Origin: Scleroderma bovista
Taxonomy: Eukaryota > Basidiomycota > Agaricomycetes > Boletales > Sclerodermataceae
Reading direction: 5' to 3'
Length of the DNA stretch: 42,244 bases
NCBI GenBank assembly: GCA_037178675.1
Contig: JAYMGJ010000753.1
Location: 1 to 42,244, forward strand
Shown: positions 22,689-34,595 of the stretch, piece by piece
Layout of the letters: each line of letters opens with the position of its first letter
How positions within the stretch are numbered: position 1 is the stretch's first letter
The notes under the pieces: model-generated
Told to the model about the DNA's origin: nothing
Databases searched by the model: none
The model's input: only the letters and a program-made list of their open reading frames with translations
Made by a program: the position numbers and the translations under genes

Positions 22689-24993
22689 CGGGCGCATCGG
22701 AACACTGTTGTCCTCATTGGATTTTTACCTATTCCAAAAAGTGTGTAAATATCTTCTTCATGTTGTTTTCTACTCACCCAATGATTCAACTGCAGCTGCT
22801 AAAAAGCACGCTGATGAAGCCCGCTTCCGCAAGTTTAAAAAACAGGTGTTCCATATGGCACTAGTGCGAATCCTTCGGTCACTCAAGTCCCACATGACAA
22901 CACCCAAAGTTCTTCGTTGCCCTGATGGACACTTCCACTGCGTCATTTATGGTATCAGGCCATATATAGCTGACTATCCTGAGCAGGTTTTACTTGCTTG
23001 TATTGTGCAGAACTGGTGTGGTCAGTGAGTGGGTATGGCTGCCGTTGAACCATGCAAGTATGACAGTCTGCCCTAGTTGTACAGCTACCCCGAATGACTT
23101 GGATGGTGGTGGTGCACCACGTTCACACACACTCATTGATGCACTCATGGAGGCCTTTTCGCTTGCCGCTTTATGGCATGATTGGGGGATTGACGGCCAA
23201 ATTAAGGTGTGAACATAATATATTGATGTGATTGAAACTTACTGTAGTACCATGATAGCCATTTACAGATGAATTTCCTCGTGCTAACATCTGCTTGCTC
23301 TTGGCACCCGACATCCTTCATCAATTAATCAAGGGTGCTTTCAAGGATCACCTTGTTGAGTGGGTTACCAAGTACCTCAAACTCACTCATGGAAAAGCAG
23401 AGGCGAAGGAAATTTTAGCTGATATTGATCGTCGGTAGGTATTCTTTTTTTCCAAGTCGCAACATTTACTGAGCGTGAACAGTATTGCTGTTGTTCCACC
23501 ATTTTCAGGCCTGCGGCGCTTCCCTGAGGGGCGAGGATTTTCACAATGGACTGGTGATGATTCGAAGGCCCTTATGAAGGTTGGCATTTAAAACAACACA
23601 TGTACTCCTATTAATGTACTGATATTTCAAAAGGTATACCTCCCTGCAATCGAAGGGCACATCCCTGATGATGTTGTCCGTACTTTTCGCGCATTCCTCG
23701 AGTTCTGTTATCTTGTTCGCAGGGATATAATCACTGACGATATGCTTGCCAAACTTCAACATGCACTTACACAATTCCATCAATATCGCGAAATATTTCG
23801 CACAACGGAAGTTTGTCCCGATGGTTTCTCTCTTCCCCGCCAGCATTCTCTCATTCATTATGAGGTCCTCATCTGGTCGTTTGGCGCACCAAATGGCCTC
23901 TGTACGTCAATCACCGAATCGAAACATATCAAAGCTGTCAAGGAGCCTTGGAGACGTTCAAACAAATATAATGCCCTCGGCCAAATGCTATTAACAAACC
24001 AGCATTTGGACAAACTGGCAGCTGCAACCGTTGATTTCGAGAAACGTGGGATGTTGAAAGGTTCTCTTGCATCCAGTCATTTTCAGTACTTACATATGAA
24101 TTTCTTCCTCATTCTGTCCCACTGTTATTGGACTCATCAAATTCACAGGCGATCAAGGCATTGATTCCGCCTCTATACCTCAAGACCCCAACCTTGATGC
24201 TGATGATGACGACATGGGCATAGTTGATGAAAGGCTGGGTCTGGTTCACTCTGCCGTCAAGTTAGCATGCATTCCTGGTACGCTGCTGAGCTCCTAGTTT
24301 TCTTTAAATCACATACTGACTGGGGACAGCTCAAAACCGCCCTACTCAAGTCCAGTCACTTGCAGAAGAACTCCAAATCCCGAATTTCCCAAACCTCCTT
24401 CAAGACTTCTTGTCTCAACAGCTCAACACAAATGCTGGTGGTCCACGTCCAGCAACATTCACTGGCCATCTCAAAGTCTATCTTTCTGCTACTGCCACCT
24501 TTATTTCTCCAAGTGACCCCTGTGGTGTTGGCTGTGCACGCCGTGAGCAAATTAAAGCAACACTGTCTTGGTTTCGTGGCCCAGAATGTTTTGACACCGT
24601 GTTTGTGAATACAGACGACACACATGAGGGTATGCAGGCAATGGAAGTTGCACGGATTATCTGCCTTTTCTCACTACCGTGCACTAATGGTGTATCCTAC
24701 TCATGCACTCTCGTCCACTGGTTTGATTACGTCGCGGACGAGCCAGACGACCTGACTGGGATGTGGATGGTAAAGCTGTCTTTCTTGGATGACAATACTC
24801 GCTATCTTTCTGTTGTCCACATTGACACCATCGTCCGTGCAGCACATCTAATCCTGATATTTGGTCAGGAGCCTGTGCAATTGGAAGTCAATTTGCACAA
24901 TTCCTTGGACGTTTACCAGGGGTTTTATATTAATCATTTTATAGATCATCATGCATTTGAATTGGTGTTCTAGTCCTCTCACCCCGCTTTCAG

Positions 24994-26405
24994 ATCGTTG
25001 GATCCTGCCAGCCGAAGAGATCCTGAATGCTCTGAATGCGCTCAACCCCAAGGCTGTCATGTAAGTCACCCAAAATTGCCATGAGCCATCTCTGATCTGC
25101 TCAAAAAACACCAAAGGAACCACCCTCTGGGTGGCATGTACTGCGCGAGAAGTTGCGTGACCATCCTCAAGACCCGGAAGGCTGGAACCAGCTTGTGGAC
25201 ATCACTGAAAATAATGGCGACCTTGAGCAAATTAAACAAACCTACGAAGCTTTGCTCGAGACATATCCCAACACGGTATGAAGTCTTGTTCACTCCTTGG
25301 CCGTAGTTTGACAGTGCGATACCAAGTTGTCTGCCCAAATTGCTTATCTCAACTGCTTCTTAAGCCCGGGACTGTTCCAGTATGCCAAAGAGTTATTCAA
25401 GAGATTCCTGAGAATGCTGCCCTCAGTTGATCTTTGGAAGTTCTATCTTACTTATGCCAGGTTCGTAGTGAGCGAAATCACGGTATTCCAACAGGATTTT
25501 TGATGCAACATTGATATCTACAGATGCGTGAATACATCGCCCAACAGTCGAGAAGCCGTCAGTCGGGCTTACAAATTTGCGCTCAACCGCATTGGACAAG
25601 ACAAAGACAGCGGTGAAATATGGCACGATTACATCCAGTTCATCAAAGCTGGCGAGGTATGTAGTGTCCCAACTTCGTAGGCATCAACTCACGTCATACT
25701 AGACAAGCACTACCTGGGAAGAACAACAAAAGATGGACGCTCTTTGTAAGATTTATCACACAGCTGTTCAGATCCCTCTTGAGAATGTGGAGAAGCTCTG
25801 GTCTGAACTCGAGACCTTTGAGAACGGGCTGAACAAAATTATGGTCCGTGCAATCCTTTCATCTATTGTATTTGATTATGCATATTTCTACAGGCTAAGA
25901 AATTTATGTCTGATTTATCCCCGTCACATACGCCTACCCCATCTTTCAACGCTGCTGAAAGAGCTCTTGTCGGCACATGGAAAACTTATTTGAAGTGGGA
26001 GGAAACAACCCTCTCGAATTTGAAGAAAAAGACAAAGTGACGCTAGTCTCTCAGGTTCAACTCATTTATCGCAAGGCGGTCATCAGAATGTGATACTACA
26101 GTGAGATTTGGTGAGTCTCTTCTGCAGGTTCTTTTTCCCATGTTTATCCTTGTCGGAATAGGTATATGGTGTTTGTGTGGATGAATGGTGTTGGTAAGCA
26201 AGAGGAGGCGCTGAACACTTTGAAAGCCAGCATGGAGGTGAACCCGACTAGTTTCTTGCTCCATTTTGCGTATGCTGAGATGCAAGAAGCGCGCAAGGAA
26301 TACACAGAAGTCAGCAATGTGCTCAACAAAATGCTCGACCACCTGCATGTGCAACTTGAGGAGCTTGAGACCTGGGCAAATTCAGTGGGTCTCATTTTCA
26401 TCTAA
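24994..26405 (+). pseudogene. RNA14: RNA14 / CstF-77-like mRNA 3'-end processing factor, N-terminal fragment
   Basis: Nuclear HAT-repeat scaffold of the cleavage and polyadenylation complex. The fragment begins with an intron acceptor (CTTTCAG) only about 20 bases after the transposase stop and reads WILPAEEILNALNALNPKAV, LREKLRDHPQDPEGWNQLVD, QIAYLNCFLSPGLFQYAKEL, VDLWKFYLTYAR, REAVSRAYKFALNRIGQDKD, YHTAVQIPLENVEKLW, KKFMSDLSPSHT, AERALVGTWKTYLKWEE, VQLIYRKAVIRM, EIWYMVFVWMNGVGKQEEAL, SFLLHFAYAEMQEARKEYTE, ending at a TAA (26403-26405). Introns of about 50-60 bases are retained, so it was copied from DNA and not from mRNA. A TGA at 26091-26093 replaces an expected Arg, the part after LSPSHT looks shortened, and the C-terminal half of the protein is missing. 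It lies inside the right end of the Plavaka-type element, so gene capture is likely. Confidence 0.85.
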
Positions 26406-26971
26406 TGCTTCCAGGCGCACTGTGCCCACGGATGTTCTGACGCTGCCACAGGTCCCCCCGGGCAGCCCCTGTGTACGTTTTTTGCGACGTGATTTCTGCA
26501 TCCCCCCCTGCTATATATGGTTCACCTCACACCCACAAATACCGTATATCCACGACACCAGCACCCAGACCCAGCAACCACAATGAAAATGCTCCTTGCA
26601 ACACGGTTTCCACCACACATTCCCCCCGTTTCATATGGTTCGCATTGCATTGCACCCGCAGATATGATATCTGCGACATAACTCCCCCTAGTATTTTTTT
26701 CCTGCAGAGTCCCTCTGCTATCTTGCTCCTTACTTACATGCTTAACTTACTTAATGCATCTTGTGTACTTAGATAGGCCCAATGCTTAATTGTCTTTTGC
26801 TACTTGAACCACTTGGTGTGAACTTAATTACTTACAAGACTTGAGATAAAAGGAGCCAAGTCAGCTAAGCACATGCAAAATGATGCTTTTTGGCTTAGTG
26901 CTACTTAGATACTTAATCCAAATTATTAAGTAATTAAGTCAAAATAAGCTGCATTTAAGTCGATTTTAAGT
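26406..26971. other. Right subterminal region of the Plavaka-type element
   Basis: No gene. The last 230 bases are crowded with short words around ACTTAA and TTAAGT (for example GTAATTAAGTCAAAATAAG, GATTTTAAGTCGG), comparable to 14170-14360 at the other end. Such subterminal arrays commonly serve as transposase binding sites; that role here is inference. Confidence 0.5.
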
Positions 26972-26991
26972 CGGCTGTAGTTTTGCTGATG
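26972..26991 (-). repeat. Right terminal inverted repeat of the Plavaka-type element
   Basis: CGGCTGTAGTTTTGCTGATG; its reverse complement matches 14150-14169 in 19 of 20 bases. Confidence 0.7.
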
Positions 26992-27389
26992 CAGGCGGGA
27001 TGGGCCAGCAGAGTGGGAGCCTGGGACCACCTGTCACCATATAACAGGGGTGGGCTACATGGCCTTGGGATTATCATCATGGGATATGCATGGGCTATGG
27101 TGTTGGTTAAGGTGGATTAATCAGTCATTTATAGGTGTTGTCACCATGTCACACAAGTGGGCCCAAATATTACTGTGTGCATGTTAATAAATTATCAGTA
27201 CTGCTAGTTTACTACTGGGGGATTACTACCATGGGATGGCTGCTGCAGGATTATTTCCTGGGGATTACTGCTGCAGAGGTTACTACTTGCTGGTATATGC
27301 TACCAGCATGCAAAGCCTGCTGATTCCAGCCAAGGGTTTGCCATGGAATGGATGTCCATTTGTGGGTTGATGACACAGGTGGATAACCA

Positions 27390-28055
27390 CCTGCAGGTGG
27401 TCAAGAAGGATAACCATTATGTTATCTGGGAAACATGGTTTATAATGAATGCACTAACCTTTGCCTTCAATATCCTGCCAGCAGCCTCATGGACAACCTC
27501 TGCATGCCCTGCCAGAGGGATGGTTCTCTGTGGTTGGATGGGGGTCAAGACAGATAGCTATTATATTATGCAGGAATAGTTGTTTATAATCAGTCTGCCA
27601 ACCTCTGCCTTCAATATGCTACTGAAACCCTCCTTGGAAACTCCCTGCATACCCCTGCAGGCAGATATCCATCTGCAGATAGATGGAGGTCAAGAAGGAT
27701 AACCATTATATTATGTGGGAGCAGTTTTTGATAATTAATACACAAATTTTTGCCTTCAATATGCTACTGGCACCCTCATTTGAAAACCTTCACATATCCC
27801 CACAGGCAGATATCCATCCATGGTTAGATAGGGGTCAAGATGGATAGCCATTATATTATGTGGGAACAGTTGTTTATAATCAATTCACTAACCTCTGCCT
27901 TCGCTACTGGAACCCTCATTGGAAAACTTCCACATACCCCTGTAGGCAGATATCCATCTGTGGTTAGATGGGGTCAAGAAGAATTATTATTATATTATGT
28001 GGGAGCAGTTTTTCATAATTAATACACAAACCTTTGCCTTCAATATGCTACCAGG
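27390..28055. repeat. Tandem repeat, about five units of 135-155 bp
   Basis: The landmark ATTATATTATGTGGGAGCAG recurs with variation near 27416, 27551, 27706, 27850 and 27990, each followed by TTTATAATCAAT, CTCTGCCTTCAATATGCTAC, a CTCATTGGAAAA block and CAGGCAGATATCCATC. The units have diverged by point changes and small indels. Short open frames across it are not conserved from unit to unit, so I treat it as non-coding. Confidence 0.75.
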
Positions 28056-28963
28056 CATCAACAAATCACTTGGTTCTGTACAGCTCTGGACAGAGGCACA
28101 CAGAAGCACAGAGTCCCCAGCTTAGTCCATTCTGGTCACCATTGTCCAGATGAAGGTGAACTTGTAGCTCTCTGTACAGCTCCACACAGCTCCCACTAGG
28201 TGTATGAACTTGTCCAGAATACACAACACTGTGGATCTGAGCTTCTGTAGCTATCTGTACAACTCTTCTCAGATCATTGTATAGGATGTACTCATTAGGA
28301 CTCCAAGTCATTAGTAAGCAAACATTTATTATAAATGCCTACTAGTACACAGAAATGACAAAACACATGCTACATTAATCCAATAAGATCTGAAGATGCT
28401 CATGCCTTCCCACTGAAATATCCACCTGCTGCAATGCTACCCTGAAAGTAATATGGTTATTATTGGCAGGAAATTTATCACAACCACTCACCAGCCTTCA
28501 CATGCCCAAGAGCCAAGGTGTTCAGCAAGTTGAGAGCCATGATAAGGGTGCCTTGATGTCTCTTTGATTAGTGTAAGGAGTGCATTATATATTGAAGAAT
28601 AATCCTTCACCAAAAAGTTTGGGAATGAGTTTCTGGCACCATTCTTTGCATAGCCATCGAGCACACAATTGAGCTGCTGAAGTTTCAGATTTATAATGTG
28701 GAGGAGCACAAATAAAACCATACTGCAGTACACACCACTGCAAGGCATGTATTTGGGACGCAGTACTGAAAAATGTCAGGACATTGATGAGCAATGCGAT
28801 AAGAGCCAGTGTAAAAAAACTTGATGATGACGTCCTTAAGAGCAGGGTGGGCAAAGTTCCACATTTTACCCTATAATTTTGTCAGATAAAGTCAGCACGG
28901 AGGGGAGAACTTACATTCTCATCAATGCCATCCCTGAGAAACATGGATTGATTGAGCAATGTA

Positions 28964-28968
28964 GCAGT
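28964..28968. repeat. Target site duplication GCAGT of the copia element, left copy
   Basis: GCAGT directly before the left LTR; the second copy is at 34884-34888. Confidence 0.9.
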
Positions 28969-29256
28969 TGTTGAAGTCGCACGTGCACCCGGCGTAAACC
29001 GTCAACGAAGTGCGCACAAGACTGCGACCCATATTAGTGTAGACTTAGTAATAGTCCTCTTTAGAGTAGATGTTACATGTCACACGTCACGTGTCACAGT
29101 CATGTGTCACACTATTTGTTGTATATAAACAGTGTTAATCGCTTATATAATATAACAGCTCTTAACCAGCTACCGCTACCATCTCTGGTTGTGCACTCCA
29201 CCCAACAGGTGAGTTGGAGTAGCAGTTCCTCTACATATATAGGTATTGCTTCAACA
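28969..29256 (+). repeat. Left LTR of the copia element
   Basis: 288 bp, TGTTGAAGTCGCAC...GCTTCAACA; the 5-bp ends TGTTG/CAACA are inverted. TATATAAA at 29122-29129 is the likely promoter box. A CACATGTCACACGTCACGTG cluster upstream of it could bind bZIP or bHLH factors (inference). Confidence 0.97.
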
Positions 29257-29271
29257 GGGTTATGAGCCCTG
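29257..29271 (+). promoter_or_regulatory. Primer binding site for the initiator-tRNA(Met) anticodon arm
   Basis: GGGTTATGAGCCCTG begins immediately after the LTR. It is the complement of the anticodon stem-loop strand CAGGGCTCATAACCC of fungal initiator tRNA(Met), not of a tRNA 3' end. Priming from a cleaved tRNA half, as known for Drosophila copia, is therefore indicated. Confidence 0.8.
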
Positions 29272-29640
29272 TGAGCGCACTGTGTGCAGCAATGCACCAG
29301 GCAGCGCTCCAGCTCCCTGAGTGTCGCTTTAACTAGCTTGAGGCTGTGGACCACAGTGAGCTCCTAGCTGAGCCCCTGCACAGCCACAAGGCGAAGTCAG
29401 TTGATGACTTGTGCCAGACAGTGAGCTCCTAGTTGAGCACCTGTACTGCCACAGGCGAAGTTCATCAATGACTTGCGCCAACCATGGCAAACATTGTCAA
29501 TGACTTGTGCTGGCATGACCTAGTCATGAGTTAGCTGTTGACAGAAGTGCTTTCACTAGCACTCAGGTGTTTCTTCTTTTCTTGCTTGTCCGTTGTCGCA
29601 TTCACTTGCTGACTCCGTTGACTCCCAACAGAACATCACC

Positions 29641-32600
29641 ATGTCCAGCGCTCTCGACAAGATGGTTCCCGTGTTCACTGGCTCCAACTGGCAGTAGTGG
29701 CACACCTCTATGCAGGCCTACCTTCGGGCACAAGGCCAATGGTACATTTACTCAACGACGCAACCCACTGACGGTCATGATGACCGAAAGGAGTGGGACA
29801 ACAACACCGAGAGAGCGCTCAGTAACATCACCTTGCGCCTCGCCCCCTCGATCCAGGTTGTGGTCTCAAATCTCAATAGCGTAAAGGACGTCTGGGACCA
29901 CCTCAAGAAGAACTTCGGCGCCCCTAGTATTGGCTCTGCCTATGCTGAGCTTAGCAAGCTCCTCTTGACTACCATTCCCGCTGGCTCCCATCCTGCTCCG
30001 GCAATCACCAAAGTGCTTAGCCACTTCGCATATCTCAAGGATGCCGGCTTCGAATTCCCTGCCCCCGTGCAGGCCATGATCATTCTGTGCAAGCTCCCTC
30101 CCACTATGGAGGTTGTAGCTCAAATTCTTAGCCAGACGTCGCCCAACAAGATCAAGAACCTCAAGCCTGACAGGATCGTTAAGGCCGCCACACTCTCCTT
30201 CGAGCAAAAAGGCACCTCTTCACGCGGTGGTGGTAAGGGCCCACAGGCCAACAAGCTTAGCGCTGTGAAGCACAAGCCAGCTGACCCCAAGTTTGCCCAG
30301 CAGCAGCAGCAAGGCGGGTCCAACAGCGGTACGAGCAGAAACGCTCCTGCCCAAGGACAAGGAGGCCACACTCGACATGGCAGCAAGAAGGCTCGCGCTT
30401 GTTGCGAGAACGCCCAACAAGCCGCCTTCGCTACATATGTCCACTACAATGGACCAGAGCCCACCGTCGACCCCCGCGCCTTGGCTCACACTCCTGGTGC
30501 TGCCCACTACGGCCCCCCCGCATTTGAAAATACTATCAAGGCCTTCAACTTGGCACACTGTCTGGGGGTAGAGCCCTCCTGCCAGACCATCCACACCCTC
30601 GACCAAGTTGTGTTGATGGCCAGTGTGAACCTGGACCAGCCCGAGGCTGGTCCCTCCTCGTTGAAGCGCCCTCGTCTTGAGGAGTGCATCACCATGTATG
30701 AGGAGGATGCCATTTCCCTTGGGGATGAAGAGCCCTTCGCTCACGAACCGTTCGCTGATGATGAGTTTGACGAGATCAATGCGATGGTCCTTGACCGCTA
30801 CAACACGACATTGATAGCGATGGGCGCAGAGGCCAGCCTTTTCAGGCAAGTACCTTCTGCACACGTGCTGACCGACACTGACACGCTCCCTTTACATGTG
30901 CGCTTCACGCTGTCACTGTATATAGTGAGTAGTAACTACAATATGTCGTGTCGTGTCCCCTCAAGCAATGCATATATATGTTCGTGTCTGAATGATGCAC
31001 GCTGTGCTGGCTGTAAGGGAAAAATGGTTGATGATAGTGAACTATCTGGTGCTTTCTGGCTACTAGACTCTGGCGCATCACACCATTTTACTGGTGACAT
31101 AGGCAATTTCGCCTCCTATAATGCGCTAAAGCGAGCGCACTATGCCAAAACGGCTAATGGTGTAGCACTGATTGCTGGCATTGGCACGGTATTACTCTGG
31201 TGCCTAGACCACAACTCTGGGGATGAGAAAGTTATTACACTCACCCAAGTGCTCCATATGCCAGGTGCTACTGCATGCCTTATTTCTATGGGCGAAATGC
31301 TCCAGCGTAACTACAAAGTCACTGGTGATAAGAGAGGCATTAGCCTCACTCATAAAGCTGAACGCCTATGGTTTGGGCCAGACCCAGAAGACGATTGCAA
31401 CGTCATTTTCGGGATTAGATCTATCCCGATAATTAGATCTAACTATATCGCCTCTGTGAGCAAAGTCGACTATGACATTATGCACTGGAGATTCAGGCAC
31501 CCCTCAAAGGAAGTACTCTGACACGTGCAAAAGCATATGCAGCACTTCCCGGAGATCCACTTTCCAACTGAGGACTGTGTTTGCCCTGGATGTGCTCTTG
31601 GCAAGATGCCCAATCGAGCTTTCCCAGAGAATGAAAGACGTGCTTCCAAGCCCTTCGAGCTGGTGCACTCTGATCTAAAATCCTTCCCGGTTATGTCATA
31701 CCAGAAGTTTAAATATGTTATCACCTTCTATGACGACTATACCTCTCATGCCTGGACTATGCCTCTTCGCTCCAAAGCTGCAGCAATTATGGCTGCCAAA
31801 GATTTCCTCGAAATGGTGCGCATCCAACATGATACGCACGTTGTTGGATGGATGTCTGATGCCAGAGGAGAGTATAAATCCAATCTGTTCGATCGAGCAC
31901 TCCTTGAGAAAGGAATTAAAATATATCAAAGTGCTCCAAGAACCCCCATGCAGAATGGCCGCACCGAGCATTTAGGGCGCACTCTCATGGATAAAGCTGA
32001 GTCTATGCAGCATCAAGCCTGCATTCCTGACTCCTGGTGGGAATTTGTGTTCGCTCACGCAACCCACATTTACAACCGTTCTCTGGTAGCTCGCCTTCGA
32101 TGGCGGCACCCCCCATGAAATGCTTAAGGGGGAGATGCCTAACATCGATCACCTACATGTATTTGGCTGTGGAGCCTTTGTCTACCTCCCAGCCTCAGCT
32201 CGAGCAAATAAGATGGCTCCCAAGTCGGAGCTTATGACTTATATCGGTGTTGCCCCTGGCAATGAGTGCAACTTTTTGTTCATGTGCTCCACCAATGTAG
32301 TATTTACTGCTGCCCACGCTGTCTTTGATGAGCGTCATTTCCCTCACTGCCCCAAAAACAGGTGCGAACCTCTCAAGAACCCTTTCGGAAGGGCAAATCC
32401 GAAACCAGCCACTGATCGACCAGGGAATCCCCCTGATGATACCGACAGTGATGATGATGTGGAACACGACCATGGCTACCCACATCCCCAAGTGCAGGAT
32501 GACGATCCAAAGTGCGAGGACCCTGAGGCTCCTGAGGAAGAGCCTAACCAAATAAATCCTCCCCATACACCATCTCCAGTGCCTCCACCGGCACCGAGAA

Positions 32601-34549
32601 CGCCTTCACCGGCAAGAAATACACCACCTCTGGCACCACAGCACCCTGGCTGAGCTGAACGCCACCAGAATGTGCCGCAACCCCCTGCAGTGAATATCCC
32701 TGCCCGCCCCCAATGTGAACGTAGAGCGCCATTGCGCCCTGGTAATGTGTATGGTGAGTGGCGACATCCCATTGAGCAACTCTGGGATATTGAAAGTGCC
32801 TCTCGATGGTGAGAAACAGTGGGTGAGGCCCCTAGGCCCCCACAACTGGACACACCAGACCATATCCCTGGTGGTTTCCCTGACACCTCTGCAACGCCCA
32901 GTGAGGAAGATGTGCAAAAGATGTGTGAGGAAGGGGGAGCAAACCTAGTCTGATACCTGATGGGCAAAGCCCTCAAAACCCGCGAGCCTCAATATGAGAA
33001 CGTCTGCAACTGGTCCTACAAGGACATCGCTTACTTACCCCAAGCTGAGCAGAAACTCTGGTGACTTGCTTGCCAAGAAGAGCTTGACGTGCTGTGAAAG
33101 CGCAAGGTCTTGGAGCTAGTTGACCGTCCCCAAGACCGGAAGGTCATAAAGAATTGATGGGTCTTCGACATTAAGTCAGATGGCCGCAAGAAAGCCCGCT
33201 TAGTAGCGAAAGGCTTCTCCCAGGTTGAGGGATTAGATTTCGACCAGGTCTTCTCACCAGTCGTGCGCTTTGAAACAGTGCGCCTCATGCTTGCGCTTGC
33301 CACACTTGAAAACTGGTACATTACTGGACTCAACGTCCGGAGCGCCTACTTGTATGGCAAGCTCGACGAAGAGATCTATATGGAACAACCCGAAGGGTTT
33401 GCAGTTCCCAGGCAAGAGTGCAAAGTGCTCCACCTCTGGCATGCCCTCTATGGCCTCAAACAGGCCGGCCTAGCTTGGTGGCGCACACTTGATGAGTCTC
33501 TCAAGGAGCTCAGGTTTGAGTGCCTTAAGTCTGAAGCAGGCATCTTCTTCTACAAGAAGAAAGGCACCAACATCGTCATTGGTATTATCTACGTTGACGA
33601 TGCACTATTCTGCGGCCCTAACAAGGCTGTTGTTGATGCCATCAAAGCGCAGTTCATGTGCAAATGGGAGTGCAGAGACCTTGGAAAACCTAAGGAGTTC
33701 CTCCGAATGCGAATCACTTGCAAGGGTTGCACTATCCACCTGGATCAATGTGCGTACCTACAAAAGGTCATCAAACGCTGCAGCATGCTCAATGCAAAGT
33801 CCGCAAGCACCCCACTGCTGGCTGGCTATTATGCCGCCAAAAATACAGAGCCTGTTGATGTGGAACTCCACTCCCATTTCCAGATGGTTATTGGGTCCCC
33901 TCTGTACCTTATGTTAGGCACTAGGCCCGACATTGCTTTTGCAGTCACCCATCTCTTGCGCCATGCTGCGAATCCATCCCAGGACCACCTGTCCAAAGTG
34001 CTTTATATCTGTCGCTACTTGATTGGTACACCTAATTACTCCCTAGTGTACAATGGTGGATCCGGTGCTGGCCTGATTGCATGCACGGACTCAGATTGGG
34101 GATCAGACCCTACCTCTTGCCTCTCGCAGACAGGTTTCTACCTGAAGCTTGCAGATGGCTTGATCAGTTGGACTTCTCGTGCGCAGAAGACTATTGCGTA
34201 CTCGTCCACTGAGGCCGAATACATGGCTTTGAGCGATTGCGCTCGCCAAGTTACCTGGATTCGGAGTTTACTCAGTGAGCTCGGCTATAAGCTGAAAGCT
34301 ATTCTGATTTGCGGTGATAATCAGGGGTCCATATTCATGGCATCCAACCCTGTAATGGAGCCTCGCTCCAAGCACATCGACATCTGCTACCACGGAATCC
34401 ATGAGTCAGTCGTGAAAGGTAACGTGGAACTATTCTTCATTGATGGTGCTGAGAATCCTGCCGATCTGCTCACCAAAAACTTACCATGCGAGAAATTTGC
34501 GAAGTTCAGAGCTCAACTAGGCTTACAGTTTCCCTCTGGCAGCATCTAG
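29641..34549 (+). pseudogene. copia Gag-Pol polyprotein
   Basis: Starts at ATG 29641 (MSSALDKMVPVFTGSNWQ). Gag: VWDHLKKNFGAPSIGSAYAE; I see no CCHC knuckle. Protease: LLDSGASHHF (about 31060). GAG-pre-integrase: FPTEDCVCPGCALGK. Integrase: HSDLKSF, SDARGEY, GRTEHLG as D, D, E positions. Reverse transcriptase: RLVAKGFSQ, GLNVRSAYLYG, LYGLKQAGLAW, YVDD (about 33589-33600). RNase H: DSDWGSD, YSSTEAEY, GDNQGS. Ends at 34549 with LQFPSGSI. Lesions: TAG at 29695-29697; TGA at 31519, 32651, 32810, 32951, 33062, 33095 and 33155; a one-base shift in a C run near 32108. The first catalytic Asp of the polymerase (family GLDVRSAYLYG) is Asn. Another CpG-type change gives HIDICYH for the usual HIDIRYH. 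Order protease-integrase-RT-RNase H defines copia. Confidence 0.95.
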
Positions 34550-34584
34550 TGCCTTATTCGCTGAAGTGCTCTATGTGCAGCACA

Positions 34585-34595
34585 GTGAGGGGGAG
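34585..34595 (+). promoter_or_regulatory. Polypurine tract of the copia element
   Basis: GTGAGGGGGAG ends directly at the right LTR; standard position for plus-strand priming. Confidence 0.9.

Larger units (their letters stand above)
19616..24973 (+). pseudogene. Plavaka (CMC superfamily) transposase, split by an LTR-like insertion
   Basis: DDE-type transposase of mushroom Plavaka elements. Start at ATG 19616 (MQPTRRGY), followed by a C2H2 finger CRYASCGRWFKSATGLKTHL (third His at SVH). Then DDWTPYRN, PPFADHKDLYETID, PSWMDQTYDVWYRDP, DFMSGDWAWEQA, ATFVPIILGSNKTTVSVATG, LSIGNVQNHVRR (20587). After the insertion (20588-22688) the frame resumes at RAHRNTVVLIGFLPIPK, then YIADYPEQVLLACIVQNWC, APDILHQLIKGAFKDHLVEW, RRFPEGRGFSQWTGDDSKAL, FSLPRQHSLIHY, SITESKHIKAVKEPWRRSNK, LVHWFDYVADEPDD, HIDTIVRAAHL, ending DHHAFELVF at 24973. 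Introns are short GT-AG (for example 19812-19859, 20371-20434, 22736-22788). Lesions: TGA at 19958-19960 where Arg is expected, and the insertion itself. A weakly matching piece remains at 24250-24420. Otherwise full length. Confidence 0.9.
14150..26991. mobile_element. Large composite Plavaka-type DNA transposon, 12.8 kb
   Basis: Bounded by a 20-bp inverted repeat with one mismatch (CATCAGCAAAACTACAGCTG at 14150; the inverse at 26972-26991 has C for T at position 19). Both subterminal regions are rich in ACTTAA/TTAAGT words, and both share AAGTCAAAATAAG. Between the ends lie an accessory gene (minus), a Plavaka transposase (plus) and an RNA14 gene fragment (plus). Two LTR-like insertions (2331 and 2101 bp) account for 4.4 kb, so the element itself was about 8.4 kb. 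A target duplication longer than AT (2 bp) could not be seen. That these ends belong to this transposase is inference from the enclosure and from the orientation of the repeats. Confidence 0.65.

Noticed and set aside
14150..26991. Helitron or Starship-like cargo element
   Set aside because: No Rep/helicase and no tyrosine recombinase with DUF3435 features was seen; inverted ends and a Plavaka transposase explain the element.
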